Assembly: GCA_024752435.1 (NCBI GenBank)
Contig: CP103026.1
Span: 1,178,001-1,242,000 of the forward strand
DNA from: Allantophomopsis cytisporea
Lineage: Eukaryota > Ascomycota > Leotiomycetes > Phacidiales > Phacidiaceae
Direction: 5' to 3'
DNA length: 64,000 bases
Shown: piece by piece, positions 13,540 to 25,359 of the stretch
Numbering within the stretch: position 1 is the stretch's first letter
How the letters are laid out: every line of letters begins with the position of its first letter
The notes under the pieces: model-generated
What the model was told of the DNA's origin: nothing
Seen by the model: only the letters and a program-made list of their open reading frames with translations
Databases searched by the model: none
Position numbers and translations under genes: made by a program

Positions 13540-13600
13540 ATCTCTCTACCTCTCTACCTCTCTACCTCTCTCGCTCTCTCCCCTCATACTCTCCCTCAAC
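13540..13600. repeat. CTCTCTACCT decamer array and CT tract
   Basis: About three to four copies of a ten-base CTCTCTACCT unit run into a CTCT tract. Its strand bias is opposite to the neighbouring purine tract, so the two could pair as a large imperfect inverted structure. Confidence 0.75.
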
Positions 13601-14700
13601 CAATCTGGAGGATCTCTCCATCCCAAAACCCCCAGCTCCCAACGACCTGTCTCCAGCTCTCATGCCCACTTATCTCCCCAGCTTTTTACTGCCTTACTAT
13701 GTTTTCCTTCTTCTTGTCCCTTTGCCGAGGTGAAATCGGTTGTTGATCGTTTTGTGCCCTTTTGCACAAAACAAACAAACCCCCGGTAAGTTGGCACTGG
13801 TGGCACTGGTACGACTGGCACCTCCACCTCTGGCGGTATCTGGCACGTCCTGGCCAAACTACGTTAGTGCACCGGGGCTACACAGACTTAGTAAGTCGAC
13901 CTAAGATGGATGAAGCTAGGGAACCTTTGCGGCATGCTGGAACAGACGTTCTACGCAGTACCGTAGCTGAGCTAAAGCTTACCTTATTCCCCTTCGTTAT
14001 TGAATACAAGATTGGTAGAAAGACCCCAAAGAACACGCAAGAAGAATCTATCTGAATTATTCATATGTATGTGCTTACGAAGTGGACAGACGAGCTATGA
14101 GTCAATATAGATTGAGGAGATTCAAGAGAGCGAGAGAGGTAGAGGCAACTAGAAAGGCTCTCGAGGTACTCTCTCATACAATACATATTACAGCAAGCAT
14201 ACACATACGTTCATACATAATACTACAGGGCGCCGCAGAGCCACAGAGCACAGCACAGACACAGGACACTTATCACAAGCACCTAACGCACGCACCACAC
14301 ACTCACACAGACACATACTACATACATAGTCGGGCTGAGAGTGGCTTGTACTGGGGTCGTTGGATCTGGATTTCTCAACTCGCACTCCTAGCTTCTCAGG
14401 GCACTAGGCACTGGCATGAGATCCCGGGACCAGGAGGCTATGATACCAGGATACTGGGATGTGTCGGAACATCCGCCTTCTTACCTTTTGAGACGATGGC
14501 GATTTGAAAGAAGAGCGATGCAGATCTGAAGAGCAGATACACAAGATGCCATATGGAGCACACGCTTACTCGAACACGCCCATTAACAACAACCCTATCC
14601 TTTCACTACTCTCACTACTCCTTCACTTTGTTTCTCATACAGTATTACACTAATGAGAAAGAACAACTATTGGCCTTTTATTTTTCAGGTTTTTCCCTAG

Positions 14701-14852
14701 TACCGGGCCCTCAAGCCGGCAGCAGTCTTGACAATGAGAACCGCCAATTCTTGCGTGAAACACTGGGATCGTCCTTTGATGTCCCCATTGAGCCACTCTA
14801 CCACATTCGAACCGACAGTTGGACCGACACGGAACGAAAGCGAATCAACAAG
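14701..14852 (+). other. exon-like segment, gene not identified
   Basis: A frame preceded by a pyrimidine-rich CCCTAG acceptor and ended by AAG|GTACAA encodes about 50 residues of balanced composition (for example SSFDVPIEPLYHIRTDS). No partner exon could be joined with confidence, so it may be a remnant or chance. Listed because both borders look like splice sites. Confidence 0.2.
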
Positions 14853-15548
14853 GTACAATATTAATATCGAGGGAATGAATATCACATAGACGACGTATAC
14901 ATCTTAATGCTTCACCACACTGTAATCCTAATTGTGAAACGGCGACAAACTGTTCAAAAATTGGGATGATGACGGTGTGGATAAGAATTATAGAATGCCA
15001 CTAAAGTTTGATTAGCATATGATGACTGATCTCCCGATGAAGTTCTTTTTAATCTTTTTAATCTTTCTTTTTAATAACAATCTTTCATGAAAATCTTCCT
15101 GCGTATACATTAAATGTGTGGCCCGGCGGTCATGGGGTGGAGGGTTGGTTTGACAGGTAGAGGTGTCAGGCCCGAGGAAAAGAAGAAAGTGGCCGTCGAA
15201 TCTGCAGTCATCCGGGCGCAGCTTAGGCCCTTCAAAGACCGCTTCACAAAAGGTCGTGAATAAGCAGCAGCAGCAGTTCTGCAACGTGACCGAGGTCGAT
15301 TGATTATATTGCAATGCCAGCTGGGATGGGCTGCTGCTCCTGACCCGCTGCGGCGGTCTGTGAAAGTATCTCATCCCTAAAGCGCAGCACCTCTCACTTT
15401 GGCGCCGAGGGCACGTCTTTTGCATCCGTGTTGAAGATCTTGGCAGCCTCGAGAGGCGGCACAATAGAGTAATCATGCAGGAGGGACGGATGGCGGCGCA
15501 GAGTGCAGTAAATTGCAGCTCTCTGAGGTGAGGCTACTCACAGGTCAA

Positions 15549-15592
15549 TTCAAAGCAAGTTCAAAGCAAGTTCAAAGCAAGTTCACAGCAAT
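15549..15592. repeat. 11-base tandem repeat, four copies
   Basis: TTCAAAGCAAG is repeated in tandem, the last copy with one change. It is isolated in intergenic DNA. Confidence 0.9.
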
Positions 15593-15620
15593 AAGGTCAT
15601 GATATATGTAGGTATGTATG

Positions 15621-15670
15621 GTACGTATATGTATGTATGTATGTATGTACAAACATACATACATATATAC
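15621..15670. repeat. GTAT/ATAC microsatellite forming an inverted repeat
   Basis: A GTAT run is followed after a short ACAA centre by ACATACATAC, so the two halves are complementary over about 20 bases and could extrude a hairpin. Confidence 0.85.
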
Positions 15671-18600
15671 TCTAAGATACTCTCCGGTCTTATGTGTCTG
15701 TAGAATAAAATTCTACTTCGTCTCTGGTCTACTTGACATGACCTTCATATTGTGAGATATTATTCATACGGACATCAATACATATGCCATGGAAAACTTA
15801 GATGGAATAGTCTGACAGTGGGCGCTCGAATGTGGTGGCCATGTGTTGTCCCATCCGCCATCCGGTCCTTGAGCTCGCCTGTTCGGGACACATCAAGGTG
15901 GAGGCAGAATTTTAAGGCGACATTACTCGAACGCCATTATTATCATCATCATTAGCAGCAGCAGCAGCAATCATCCACTATGCCTTGTCGATATTCAGGA
16001 ACAACCACCAGCCATTTGTGGATGGAGAGTTCGAGACCTCCGGCAAGGCAAACCCCAAAACTTTCAAACAGGATCTGTCAAGGGTTATAACAGGCTTCAC
16101 AGACTTCCCAAATGGATCGAGGGCGCCGGTCTGCCGTGCGAGAGCGAACAAATGCGTGCATTGGAAAGAAGAAGAAAGAAAGAAAGAAAAAAAAAGACAC
16201 CAACTTACCTTATCCATATTAAATCATTTGGAGTGGCACGGATTTTACGCGTCATTCCTGCCCTGTCATACGATTACCTGAATCTTTCAAGGCTTCACGA
16301 AGCGCCGACATACTTATTGTTGTTGTTATGGCCAACTTGCTGTGACATTGGATTAATATCAAAGCCTGTCGTGGATGTCAGGAATGGAAATGAAAGGACT
16401 TCACGCTGACGCTACCGAACCTCTTTCGGTGTATGTAAAGTATTCTCCCGCGCTGCAGCAATATCAAAAGAGTATGCTGGTCCGCATGGTAAGTAGAAGA
16501 GAGAATAATAACAACAACAATAACAATAATAATAATAAAACCCCCGCTCATGGCTTCAGTGCAGTTTGTCATCTTACTGAGGGAAGAAGAGAAGGGAGAA
16601 GAAGGAAGAGATAAAACGTTTCATGTCATCATTATGATGGCTATTTTCTGTTGATGAAATTTGCAGTCGACTTGATGATAATCGGTGGATGATGGTTTAG
16701 CCTATTCACGAGCTTCCTGCAGATGCGAATCGATGCCGCAATATCCCATATCTTATTGCGTGAAACCAACGAGCATCCAGTCTTCCTATATTAAATCCAG
16801 ATATTATTACAGGGTGTTGAGAGAATCGTGAGATTCCAGTTCCTCTGTTATCAAGGTATGGTAATACTACAGTCAATACCTTACCTACCCTACGTATGAC
16901 ACTAAGTGGCCCGAGTCCTCCTCATCTACAGGTTTTGATGATAGATTGATTACTTTACGAAGTACCGACATAGCTTTCAGCTCCATTCTAAACAAAGTGG
17001 CGTCGTCTCTTCAAGCTCTTGTATATAGTATGTTCGTATCTTAAGATGGGATTTGTCCAGGGCCCTTGGCATCTGCAAGCGACAGCATGCTCCCTTGGGA
17101 AGTGAGGTCTCAATAAAGAGTAGCTTTGAAACAGAGTGCACGCAGAAGCTCCCAGCAAAAAAAGGACGATGGAATTGGGACCGACTGGCGTGATTGACAG
17201 ATCGGAAATTGAATCCTCAGGTACTGTTTAACCTTAGGGGTCGTGCTTCTTCTTCTTCTTCTTCTCTGCTCCGCTCTGCTCTGCTTCAACCTCGATGTTG
17301 ACTTCAACCTGAATTCGCACTTGTGATTTGTACTCGACAAAAGTCCCCCTTCCCCCTCCTACCCCCAAGAGGACATTCATTACTAAAAACTAATTGCTGC
17401 ATGCATTGCATTTGTTCAGGTCTGCACGAAGTCCGCGACCTTAGTTAGCTAACTCTTTCCCAAGTATTTGTGTGCTGCAGCAAACCACGACATACTCAAG
17501 ACTCTCAGCTTATCCTGAGCATCCTGACACAGTCAGTCGGTGATAGGGAAGAAAGAGATGATGTTCGCCCTTCGCAGCGGTATCAAGTTAGGAATGGCGG
17601 GGTTTGCAGCACCTATTGCAGCATGATACATTTATTGCAGAAGACCTGCAGACCATGCACTTCTATTTCACCCATCAACAACGTTCTTTCACTCCCCAAA
17701 AGTATGCTGAGAATAGATACTGACTGACCTGACCGGACAACGAGACTCACTGCTGCCCTTGACTGTTCACCGCAGACAGTGTCAGTAAAAAGGTAGATAC
17801 TCCTCATGACACGCTGCCACTGAAGCCAATGGTTATCTCTGCTCCTTCACCGTTTGTTTCGCTGTTATGCAACTGTCGGCCATGCACAACAGCGCCTGAT
17901 CCCAGTGGCAAGCACGATGCGGACATCGTAGCAGCAATGCATTTCGTAGCAGTTCGTGTTGATCCCATGCCCCCCCGTCGCCCTCCGTGTTTGAAACATC
18001 CTCGCCCAGCAGCAGTACATACGACATCTCTCACGACATATATGCAGCGTCACGTGCGAATTGCCAAATGTCCAGATTATTCTTGATAATTTGGGTGAGT
18101 CCATACGAAGTATTATGGGGTGTTGGCTAGATTAGTCCATTGTTGTTCTATAGGTACCATTGTTCATATCGAATGAGAAATGCCCTTTGGGATTGATTCT
18201 GTTTTGCATATTCTACCAATCGCAAGTGTTGCAAGTCTAAACGAAGCTGCGGACACGCCGTCAATAGCGAATACTTAGCTGAAGGGCACGAGGTCGACGG
18301 CTAGAACAGCGTTTCTGTATGAAGGATATGATCTGCAATTCAACGGCTGCCGTCTTCTAGCAGCTGATGATACTATCACCTTTAAAGTCTACCTTTAAGA
18401 AATGTGGCTATGTTTAAGCAGCTTTGATGTTCGATTGAGAGTGTCGTAGCGAAACAGCATCGAGATATCTTCTTTGGGCACAAATTCAGCCCGCTTCTAA
18501 AGGCCTTCCTGATCAGTAGTTATTCGCAAGGGGCCATATGATACACACATTTCCTAAGGAGATAGCTTCTCCGTGCTCAAGTTGCATGGGAAGGTGTGTA

Positions 18601-18913
18601 GGGTAACGTTCCATTTTTGGCGGAGTTAGGCCGCGGTGGAAGACTATTATTTCCAGGTAAATATCGTACTTCGTACATCTGGTTCATAGGAGGTGAGTTG
18701 AATATGGGGTACTGAAATTCATGAAGATCGACAAAGTTGCCATGTGAAATTCAAGCTCTCGTAGCGAAGTGGGGGTGAGTAATATCATCAGTCGGCTGGA
18801 GGAAGGATTGAGGAAGTAGAAGGGCCTTTCTGGGGTACTCTGGCAGGGCGTAGAGTGATGAGTTGGAGATGAGGGGCAGAGGAGGAAGAGGAGGAGGAGG
18901 AGGGGCATAAGAT

Positions 18914-18926
18914 GGGGGGGGGGGGG
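18914..18926. repeat. 13-base G homopolymer
   Basis: Thirteen consecutive G on the plus strand follow a GGA-rich stretch. This is a likely length-variable site and a place where assembly errors are common. Confidence 0.9.
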
Positions 18927-19014
18927 TTGAATGAGCGAATGACTTGGATAACGTCAATGATTGAGGTGAAGGGTCTGAATGAGGGTGTACGAGTAAGTCT
19001 CCACGACTTTGGTT

Positions 19015-19059
19015 CTGTGCCTGTGCCTGTGCCTCTGCCTCTGCCTCTGCCTCTGCCTG
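19015..19059. repeat. GCCTGT/GCCTCT hexamer array
   Basis: About seven consecutive hexamers alternate between CTGTGC and CTCTGC. The minus strand reads this as Ala/Glu and Ala/Gln dipeptides in an open frame at 18751-19077, which I regard as a product of the repeat. Confidence 0.85.
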
Positions 19060-19280
19060 TAGTTGCGTGTGTAGCAATGTCTGTCAACAAGGCTGGTATT
19101 CAGTACCTTCGTTGAAGTTTACATTGATTCCGTGTTGGTCTTGTCTACGTGAGTGTTGTGAGTGAGTGTGTCTGTTACGACATTACTTACATGATTGTTC
19201 AGCTGTCTGTATTCTGAGGAGGCGGGTTCGGAAATCCTGAGTATTGGTACTCCACCACTCCACCACTCTACTTCGGAGAT

Positions 19281-19893
19281 ATGAATGATTCAGTAACAAC
19301 ATCTGCAACGTCTCTCGAATCGGAACATCTTGCAAACGCCTTCACGCCCTTTTCACCAGCCTCCATCGGCCTCAAGGTACCAAAAAGGTGACAGCGCGGC
19401 ACGGCAGTGTAAGAATCCCTGGCGCGCACCGTCGATCATATCGCCTCGTCAAATCCTCGTCAACCCTCATCAGCAAAAACTCGTCCAATTGTCATCTCGG
19501 TGTGGCAAACATCGACACACCCTTCTTGTTGATCAATAGCCCTATGGGACAACAACCGCAGCTTCGGAGGAATTGGAATTCGATGAACTGTATTCTACCA
19601 GTTATGACTGCTGAATTCTGTCCCGCTCCGTGCCTTGCTGTGCCTTGATCGAGCGGGCTGGCCATGTGTTTGATCCCAGTTACCACATTTTCTCAGCGAA
19701 AAAATCTGTCGATCTTCTTCAAAAAGATAAAATATTCAGAGAATACACTTTGAAATGCAAGCAACATTGCAGCCAAAGGAATATTCCGCTGTTGCTTCTC
19801 CAGCGTCGAGGCGAGGTACTCGATGCAACATTTACGAATCAGGATCAGAGCTATCTCTTTAAACTTGTGCCCGATTCGCTCATCGAACAATAG
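19281..19893 (+). CDS. weak three-exon gene model, unknown protein
   Basis: Candidate exons 19281-19376, 19540-19589 and 19680-19893 join in frame through AAG|GTACCA...AATAG and CT|GTATTC...CCCAG to give 119 residues. The first exon (MNDSVTTSATSLESEHLANA) has natural-looking composition and is too short to be seen as a long open frame. The last exon contains SVDLLQKDKIFREYTLKC and ends at a TAG. I do not recognise the protein. Further protein-like frames follow to about 20,740 without a clean way to join them, so this may be a larger gene with more introns, or a decayed one. Intron 1 would be 163 nt, long for this window. Confidence 0.27.
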
Positions 19894-22800
19894 CACTCAC
19901 TCCCTTTCAATATCAGAAATACTGAAGCTTCATTCTCACTCTCACTCTCATGTCTCTCCCCCACATGCAACGCATCAAAGTCAAATTATTCACTCCTCGT
20001 TACGATACTTAGCTCCCCCACAAAGACTGTTTTTGCAACCATTCATATGATTTCGATTCTTTCTCAAAATGCCGTGATGACAGCCGCTCGGAATGCATTT
20101 CTTTGGGCCAATGGCGTTATTATTTCGACTATCCAGTCTATCCAATCCCGATAGAGAAGTACTCGCTCATCTATTATTTTACGAATATCCCTGGGAGCAC
20201 ATTCTCATCTCTTGAACGTTGCAACGATCCTGTTTTCTTTTTCTTTCCAACGGCACAATCCGCTTGATTCGGATGACCTTCTTTGGGAAAGCATATGAAT
20301 ACGGCTTCGAGATATGTAAATACTTCATCCCTCGCCTGACCCGCCACAGAGTGATCGACATCTATACCTGCGCCACGTTCTGTCGATCAGCGCCACATCG
20401 CGTGCGCGATCTTGGAAAACTTCAGGCAGAGCCGATGTCACCTCAATTCCTTGCTAGATTCAGTCAAGTTTGAGGCTTGTTCAACGCCCTTTTTTGCGAA
20501 ATTCCCCGCCGACAACGACAGCCCTATCCTATCGACTACGAGTATTCATACTGTGTACACAGTACGTTCGCTTACCCCACCAAGCGAAGCTTCGGAAATT
20601 CATTCCTGTGTATTCAATCAACATACTGACTACTACTCCAGTACGGCACATTTTAGGCGTCACGGGATTGAACCTCTGTCGCTGAAGGAAAACTCGCTTT
20701 CCCTAAGTGGTATGATCAACCACTCAGGCTTTTCACGGACTTGAGCTGGGGTTGAGTCCGAAGAAAACCCAAGCATCTCCTCAAAATATGGGGAACCTAG
20801 TATGTCAGCATATGCATACTTAAGTGCATCCGGGCCGTGAGAACCTCATCATCATGCACCTTGTCTTTAGTCTTTCGTAAGTCAGATGAGAGTTATGCTC
20901 ATTCACGGACACCGTGAAACACATATTGATCTAAGTATACAATGATTTAATGCTGACGCTAGATCAATGGATATGGGCTATGGGTTCATCTGTGCCTCTG
21001 TGAGCTACGGACTCCGCCTCACGCCACCTCACACGAATATCAAAAAAGTTCATTTGCCTGTAGCAATGTTTGATTCGTTGCCTTGCTTCCTAACAAAATC
21101 CTTTGGCTTATTTCTTAGGGACATGGTCAAAAGCCAGATGTTTCAGAGCACCTGAACGCGTAGGCGCTTATCACAAGTCTTGGAATTCATGTCAGATGGG
21201 CATTCAAACATAGCAAGACCAACGCCATGGCGTCACGTCTGAGGCACTGACCATGACTCAATCCACGGTTCTGCCTTTGGCGAAATGCCTATCTCAAGTG
21301 CGCCCACTAAATTCTTAAGTGGAAAATCCGGGGAATCAAAGCTCGCAAAAAGGAATATCGCATCCGCCCAACGTTCGAAAGTTTATCCTTAACTTCTGAA
21401 ATGGGCCTCGGTTTCTTCACTATGGACTCTTGAATGATTAAGCTCAAGAGGGAGCAAAGCTTAACGGCTGTTACGGCAAACCAATTCCCCGTGCAGAACT
21501 CCGCAAGCAAGACCCTACATCCTGTTCCTTTCAAGGAGATCCCCTTGTTTGGACATCCAATTGGATACAAATAGGACACTGTATCTGCACGAATGTGGCT
21601 GCATATGTAGATGCATATGTACGCTACGAATATGGAGGTTTATCAGTACGTTCATGAACCGAGCCATGAATACTATGCTTCAATTAATGCATTTATTTAG
21701 GTCTTGAGAGTGTCTCCGGCTCATACTGGAGCTTCAACCTGCTCAGCAAGATATGGTCATCTAGCGGACGTTGAAAAGGAGCCTTGATGCAAATTTAACC
21801 AACAATCTTTAAAGGTTCTCCTGGACAATTCCGTGCTCATTGATAAATTCCGGTTCGTAAAGAGACGAACAATTGTACTCTGTTGCGCTGTAGTATGAAA
21901 CTGGAAAATGGAGTACAAACCTCGTATTGAGTTTGCTGTCTCCATAGATTGTTCGACAAGATTCAAGATAAGTAGGTAGATATCCCTCAAGCTCATCAAC
22001 TCGAGTCATGAGACATTACCCATATCTCCTTCTGCTTCTTCTTTCTTTGTAGTCTTTCAGAGGTGTTTCTTCACTATGTTGTTATTTATTCCAGAGTTCA
22101 TATTCTACTACAAATAAAAGATGCTTCTCAGTTCTAAACAGTGAACTCGTCGTGTGAACATCATTCCCAATAGTTACGTGACGATCAGTCCATAGTGCTC
22201 TTGACGTCGAAGAGGCCTCCGGAGCGTTTCCCTGCAAACAAAGATCTCGATTTCACCAATACGTAATTGCAAACGCATGATAACACAGAAAAAATGCAGA
22301 CGTGTCAGTAGCGTTCACATAGAAAGTATTCACACCGTATCTGAACAACGAAACGGAGAACAGAACTTCGGACCTAGCTCGCTTATCATCATTTCACCAT
22401 AACTTTCTCTCGCCTCCTCCAACCTTAATATTCATACCACGTGTTACCGCCAGGTCTAGATGTGCAGACTGACTGATAAGATGCGGCGAAGTGTTAAGCC
22501 AAGTATTACCCAAGCCGAAGGAAGTTTTGCCTTCGCGTTAAAGTGTCTTAGGACTGACTGCACAGTTATCCAATCATGTAATTCGAGATTGAGCTGATAT
22601 TGTCGAATAAGGAGCAGAATATGATGAAGGCATAGAAAAGCTGACTCTGATCGTGATTGGTGCACGGCATCTCTCTGTATTCTCTGTTGTTCATTTATAA
22701 TACATATGCCGTTTCTGCTTACCTACTCGTTCTGGGACATGCTCTAATTATCTTTGTAATGCTGCCATCGCATTGTATGGGTATGCTTATCGTAAAGTGA

Positions 22801-25359
22801 TTGCGGGGTTATAAAGGAGCGTATGAAATAGTAGATGTAATAAATTGGCTAGGCTATATGTCTTAGAGTCAATAAGTACATGTTAAGTCAATACGTAAAT
22901 GTGTTCATCCCAGTCCATGATCTACGAATGGCACACAATGAAGAAGACTATGGCAGGATAGAAAGTGCACTAAGTGAGATGGACAGATGATACAGAGATT
23001 CAGAATAAAAGCTGGATAGCGAAAGGAGGAAGAAATGTCAACAAGCAGAATGGTGTGTTAGGATCTCCCGTCTCGAATTAAGAAAACTCTTCAGAAAGAC
23101 TAGCAAGAGCATACAAGAAACCCTCCACAAATGCAGAATCGCCGTTTTTGTAATACTAATTCTACCTTCACAGTCTCTCTACCGTAGCCTATTCACAGCT
23201 CAGTGAGATCAATACAATAATCACGATAACGAGTTTGAAAAACGAACATTTTCGGAAAACATGACAAGGTCTAGATTCAACTCTCTCGGGCTACGAAGAA
23301 ACTTGCTGCGATCGACTGCATGATTGGCAGATTTGGATACCAGTTAATACTGAGAACCAAGCGGTTCTATACTAGGTGGGTGAAGAAGAGGACGAGAATG
23401 ATCAGAGAGATTTAACGATGATGAGGACTGTACTGGTAGTGGTGAGCAAGCCATGCCTGTGGGGATATCTTGCATCAGTAGCAGCGAGTCCATACAGCAA
23501 AGCTGATTCCTTCAAAGGAGTACTGTATCTTCGACAGCAGCTATGGTGTCGATGACACCTGTAGGCTCGAAAATCATCAACGACTTCGCTGGGACTCTCG
23601 TATCGCGCATACCACAGAAGCTCCTTTTCAAGGACCGAGCAAGACTGAGACCTGTTTCCTGCAAACGATTCCTTGACGTTACCCTGCCTTCAGGTGCGAC
23701 CTCCTTATCCTACTATGTGGTGTAGTTCCCAGAACTTCGACATCAGAAATACCCTACACAAAACAATGTTGCAAGTGAGGAAGGGCTTCACTTGCACCAG
23801 CAACGCACCACGCCAACATGCAATCTCGAAACAGCATTGGCAACGAACCAAAGCAGCCAAAGGCATGTTCAAGAAAAAGAGGGGAGATACATGATGAAGT
23901 AGAGCAAAACAGCAAAAGGCCCACCATCAGCTACAACAAACCCCTCTTAGTCTTGACGCTCGCACTGGAACTCAGATCCTCCTTACACGGCCAATGTTCC
24001 GAGTTGAATGGTTGTAGGAACGTCCGCGGCAGTGATTGAATACGGGGGATCGTGGCAATACGTGAAGTACAAGTATGAGTGCGAATGCAGTACATGTACT
24101 CAAAAGTGATGCTCACACGGGGGGTTCTTGAATCATGCCCAGGTCGATTGGAAGAGCAGGTATCTGCAGTTCAACTGCTCAAATAATAGGAAAATAAATA
24201 GAAACCCAATGTCGATGTTGTGTACCCGTAGAATCATTTGGGTTGGCCATTTGAATCGGTTCACCGTCCAGTGGGTTGTAATACAATGCATAAATGACCC
24301 TAAAACCAGGCTGAATATGAAGATGCCGGCCTTACCCTCAGTCTTCTGTGGATAATCTTTACTTGAGGTATGGAACTCAACATGGAAGTCCAAGTCTGAT
24401 CATACGTTGCTACCAAAATTTGACAAACAAATACTCTCTAGCCACACTACAATCCCCGTCACATTCCACAAACATCAAAAGTAGCTCTGATAAACTCACA
24501 ATCATAGACCTCAACTCACGGCACGCACACAGTATAAGCAGTACAGCCATCAAGCACTCTGAGTTATTACATTCAATTATCCTATCCTATATACACCTGG
24601 CCCTTCACTTTCTAATCTACCAAAGTGTGGCAGCATCGATCATGATCATGAATTAAACAAGAGTTATCGGTTCCATCACTTCCCCTGCACCTGATCCATC
24701 TCCATATCAGGTATATCTCTCCATATCCGAGCTCCGACTGGCTTCCGTCTGCCATCCAAACTCCACATGAGCGAGCTCTTCTCGAGAAGGGGGGGGGAAA
24801 AGAAGAAGAAGAAAAAAAAGGAAACAAAATTCGTCCCACCGCGCGGCATAAATATAAGTGATAACGGCAGAAACGAAGAGGAAATATATATTAGTTCGTG
24901 TAGGAGTTGACAAATAAAAAGGGGAGGGGACGGAGTAGATCCGTGACAGGTCTCGTGCGTACTGAACGCAGTATTCGGCTGCGGCCGTTTGTATAAACGC
25001 AGAATAGAGGCCAGAGGCCAGTTTAAACAAGTGTTTGAAGAAGTGGTTTCCGAGAAGATGAATGAGAAGTATGAAATAAAGGGATGAAGGGATGTGTAAA
25101 TCCAAAACAGACAACGCCGTCATGAAGCATCAGTGGTATAGTAAGTCGAACGCAAAACAAAATTAGAAAACAGAAATGGGTAGCTGGAGTTGTGGGTAGG
25201 ATGAAGACAGGAGTGAGGTGTCATCAGTGATTAGTGCAAAAGGGGGGAAGACGTAAGAAAGGATTAGAATCCAGACGCGTTCCCTCAAAAGTCCACCTCG
25301 GGACATGTGTAAGTCAGTTGAGACATATTATTCAACGTAACGACCGCCACTCAATAGGT
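19894..25359. other. gene-poor intergenic DNA
   Basis: Between 20,100 and 20,740 several plus-strand frames look mildly protein-like (for example FFGKAYEYGFEICKYF near 20,280) but are separated by stops. From 20,750 to 25,200 I see no coding signal, only short frames and a G/A tract near 24,790-24,830. The part just below 25,360 should contain the 3' UTR of the TBC gene. Confidence 0.45.

Larger units (their letters stand above)
12029..14700. other. long upstream region of the Gln-rich gene, low complexity
   Basis: No secure gene. This is probably promoter and long 5' leader of the minus-strand gene. Much of 12,900-13,470 is purine-rich on the plus strand, so pyrimidine-rich in the direction of transcription. 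Open frames here come from the biased composition. Confidence 0.5.
14853..19280. other. gene-poor intergenic DNA with microsatellites
   Basis: No secure gene on either strand. The visible structure is repeats: four TTCAAAGCAAG units at about 15549-15592, a GTAT/ATAC inverted repeat at 15621-15670, an AAY run near 16503-16540, a CTT run near 17248-17266, a 13-base G run at 18914-18926 and GCCTNT hexamers at 19015-19059. Frames such as 15012-15476 (-) and 17804-18086 (both strands) have no recognisable features. Confidence 0.5.

Noticed and set aside
18684..19090. Minus-strand frames rich in Ala/Glu, Pro or Arg/Gly
   Set aside because: They follow the hexamer array, a G homopolymer and a GGA tract; two overlapping frames are open at once, as expected for repeats.
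20655..20730. B-box-like GGTTCAATCCC on the minus strand
   Set aside because: The T stem does not pair beyond two bases and no A box lies upstream on that strand.
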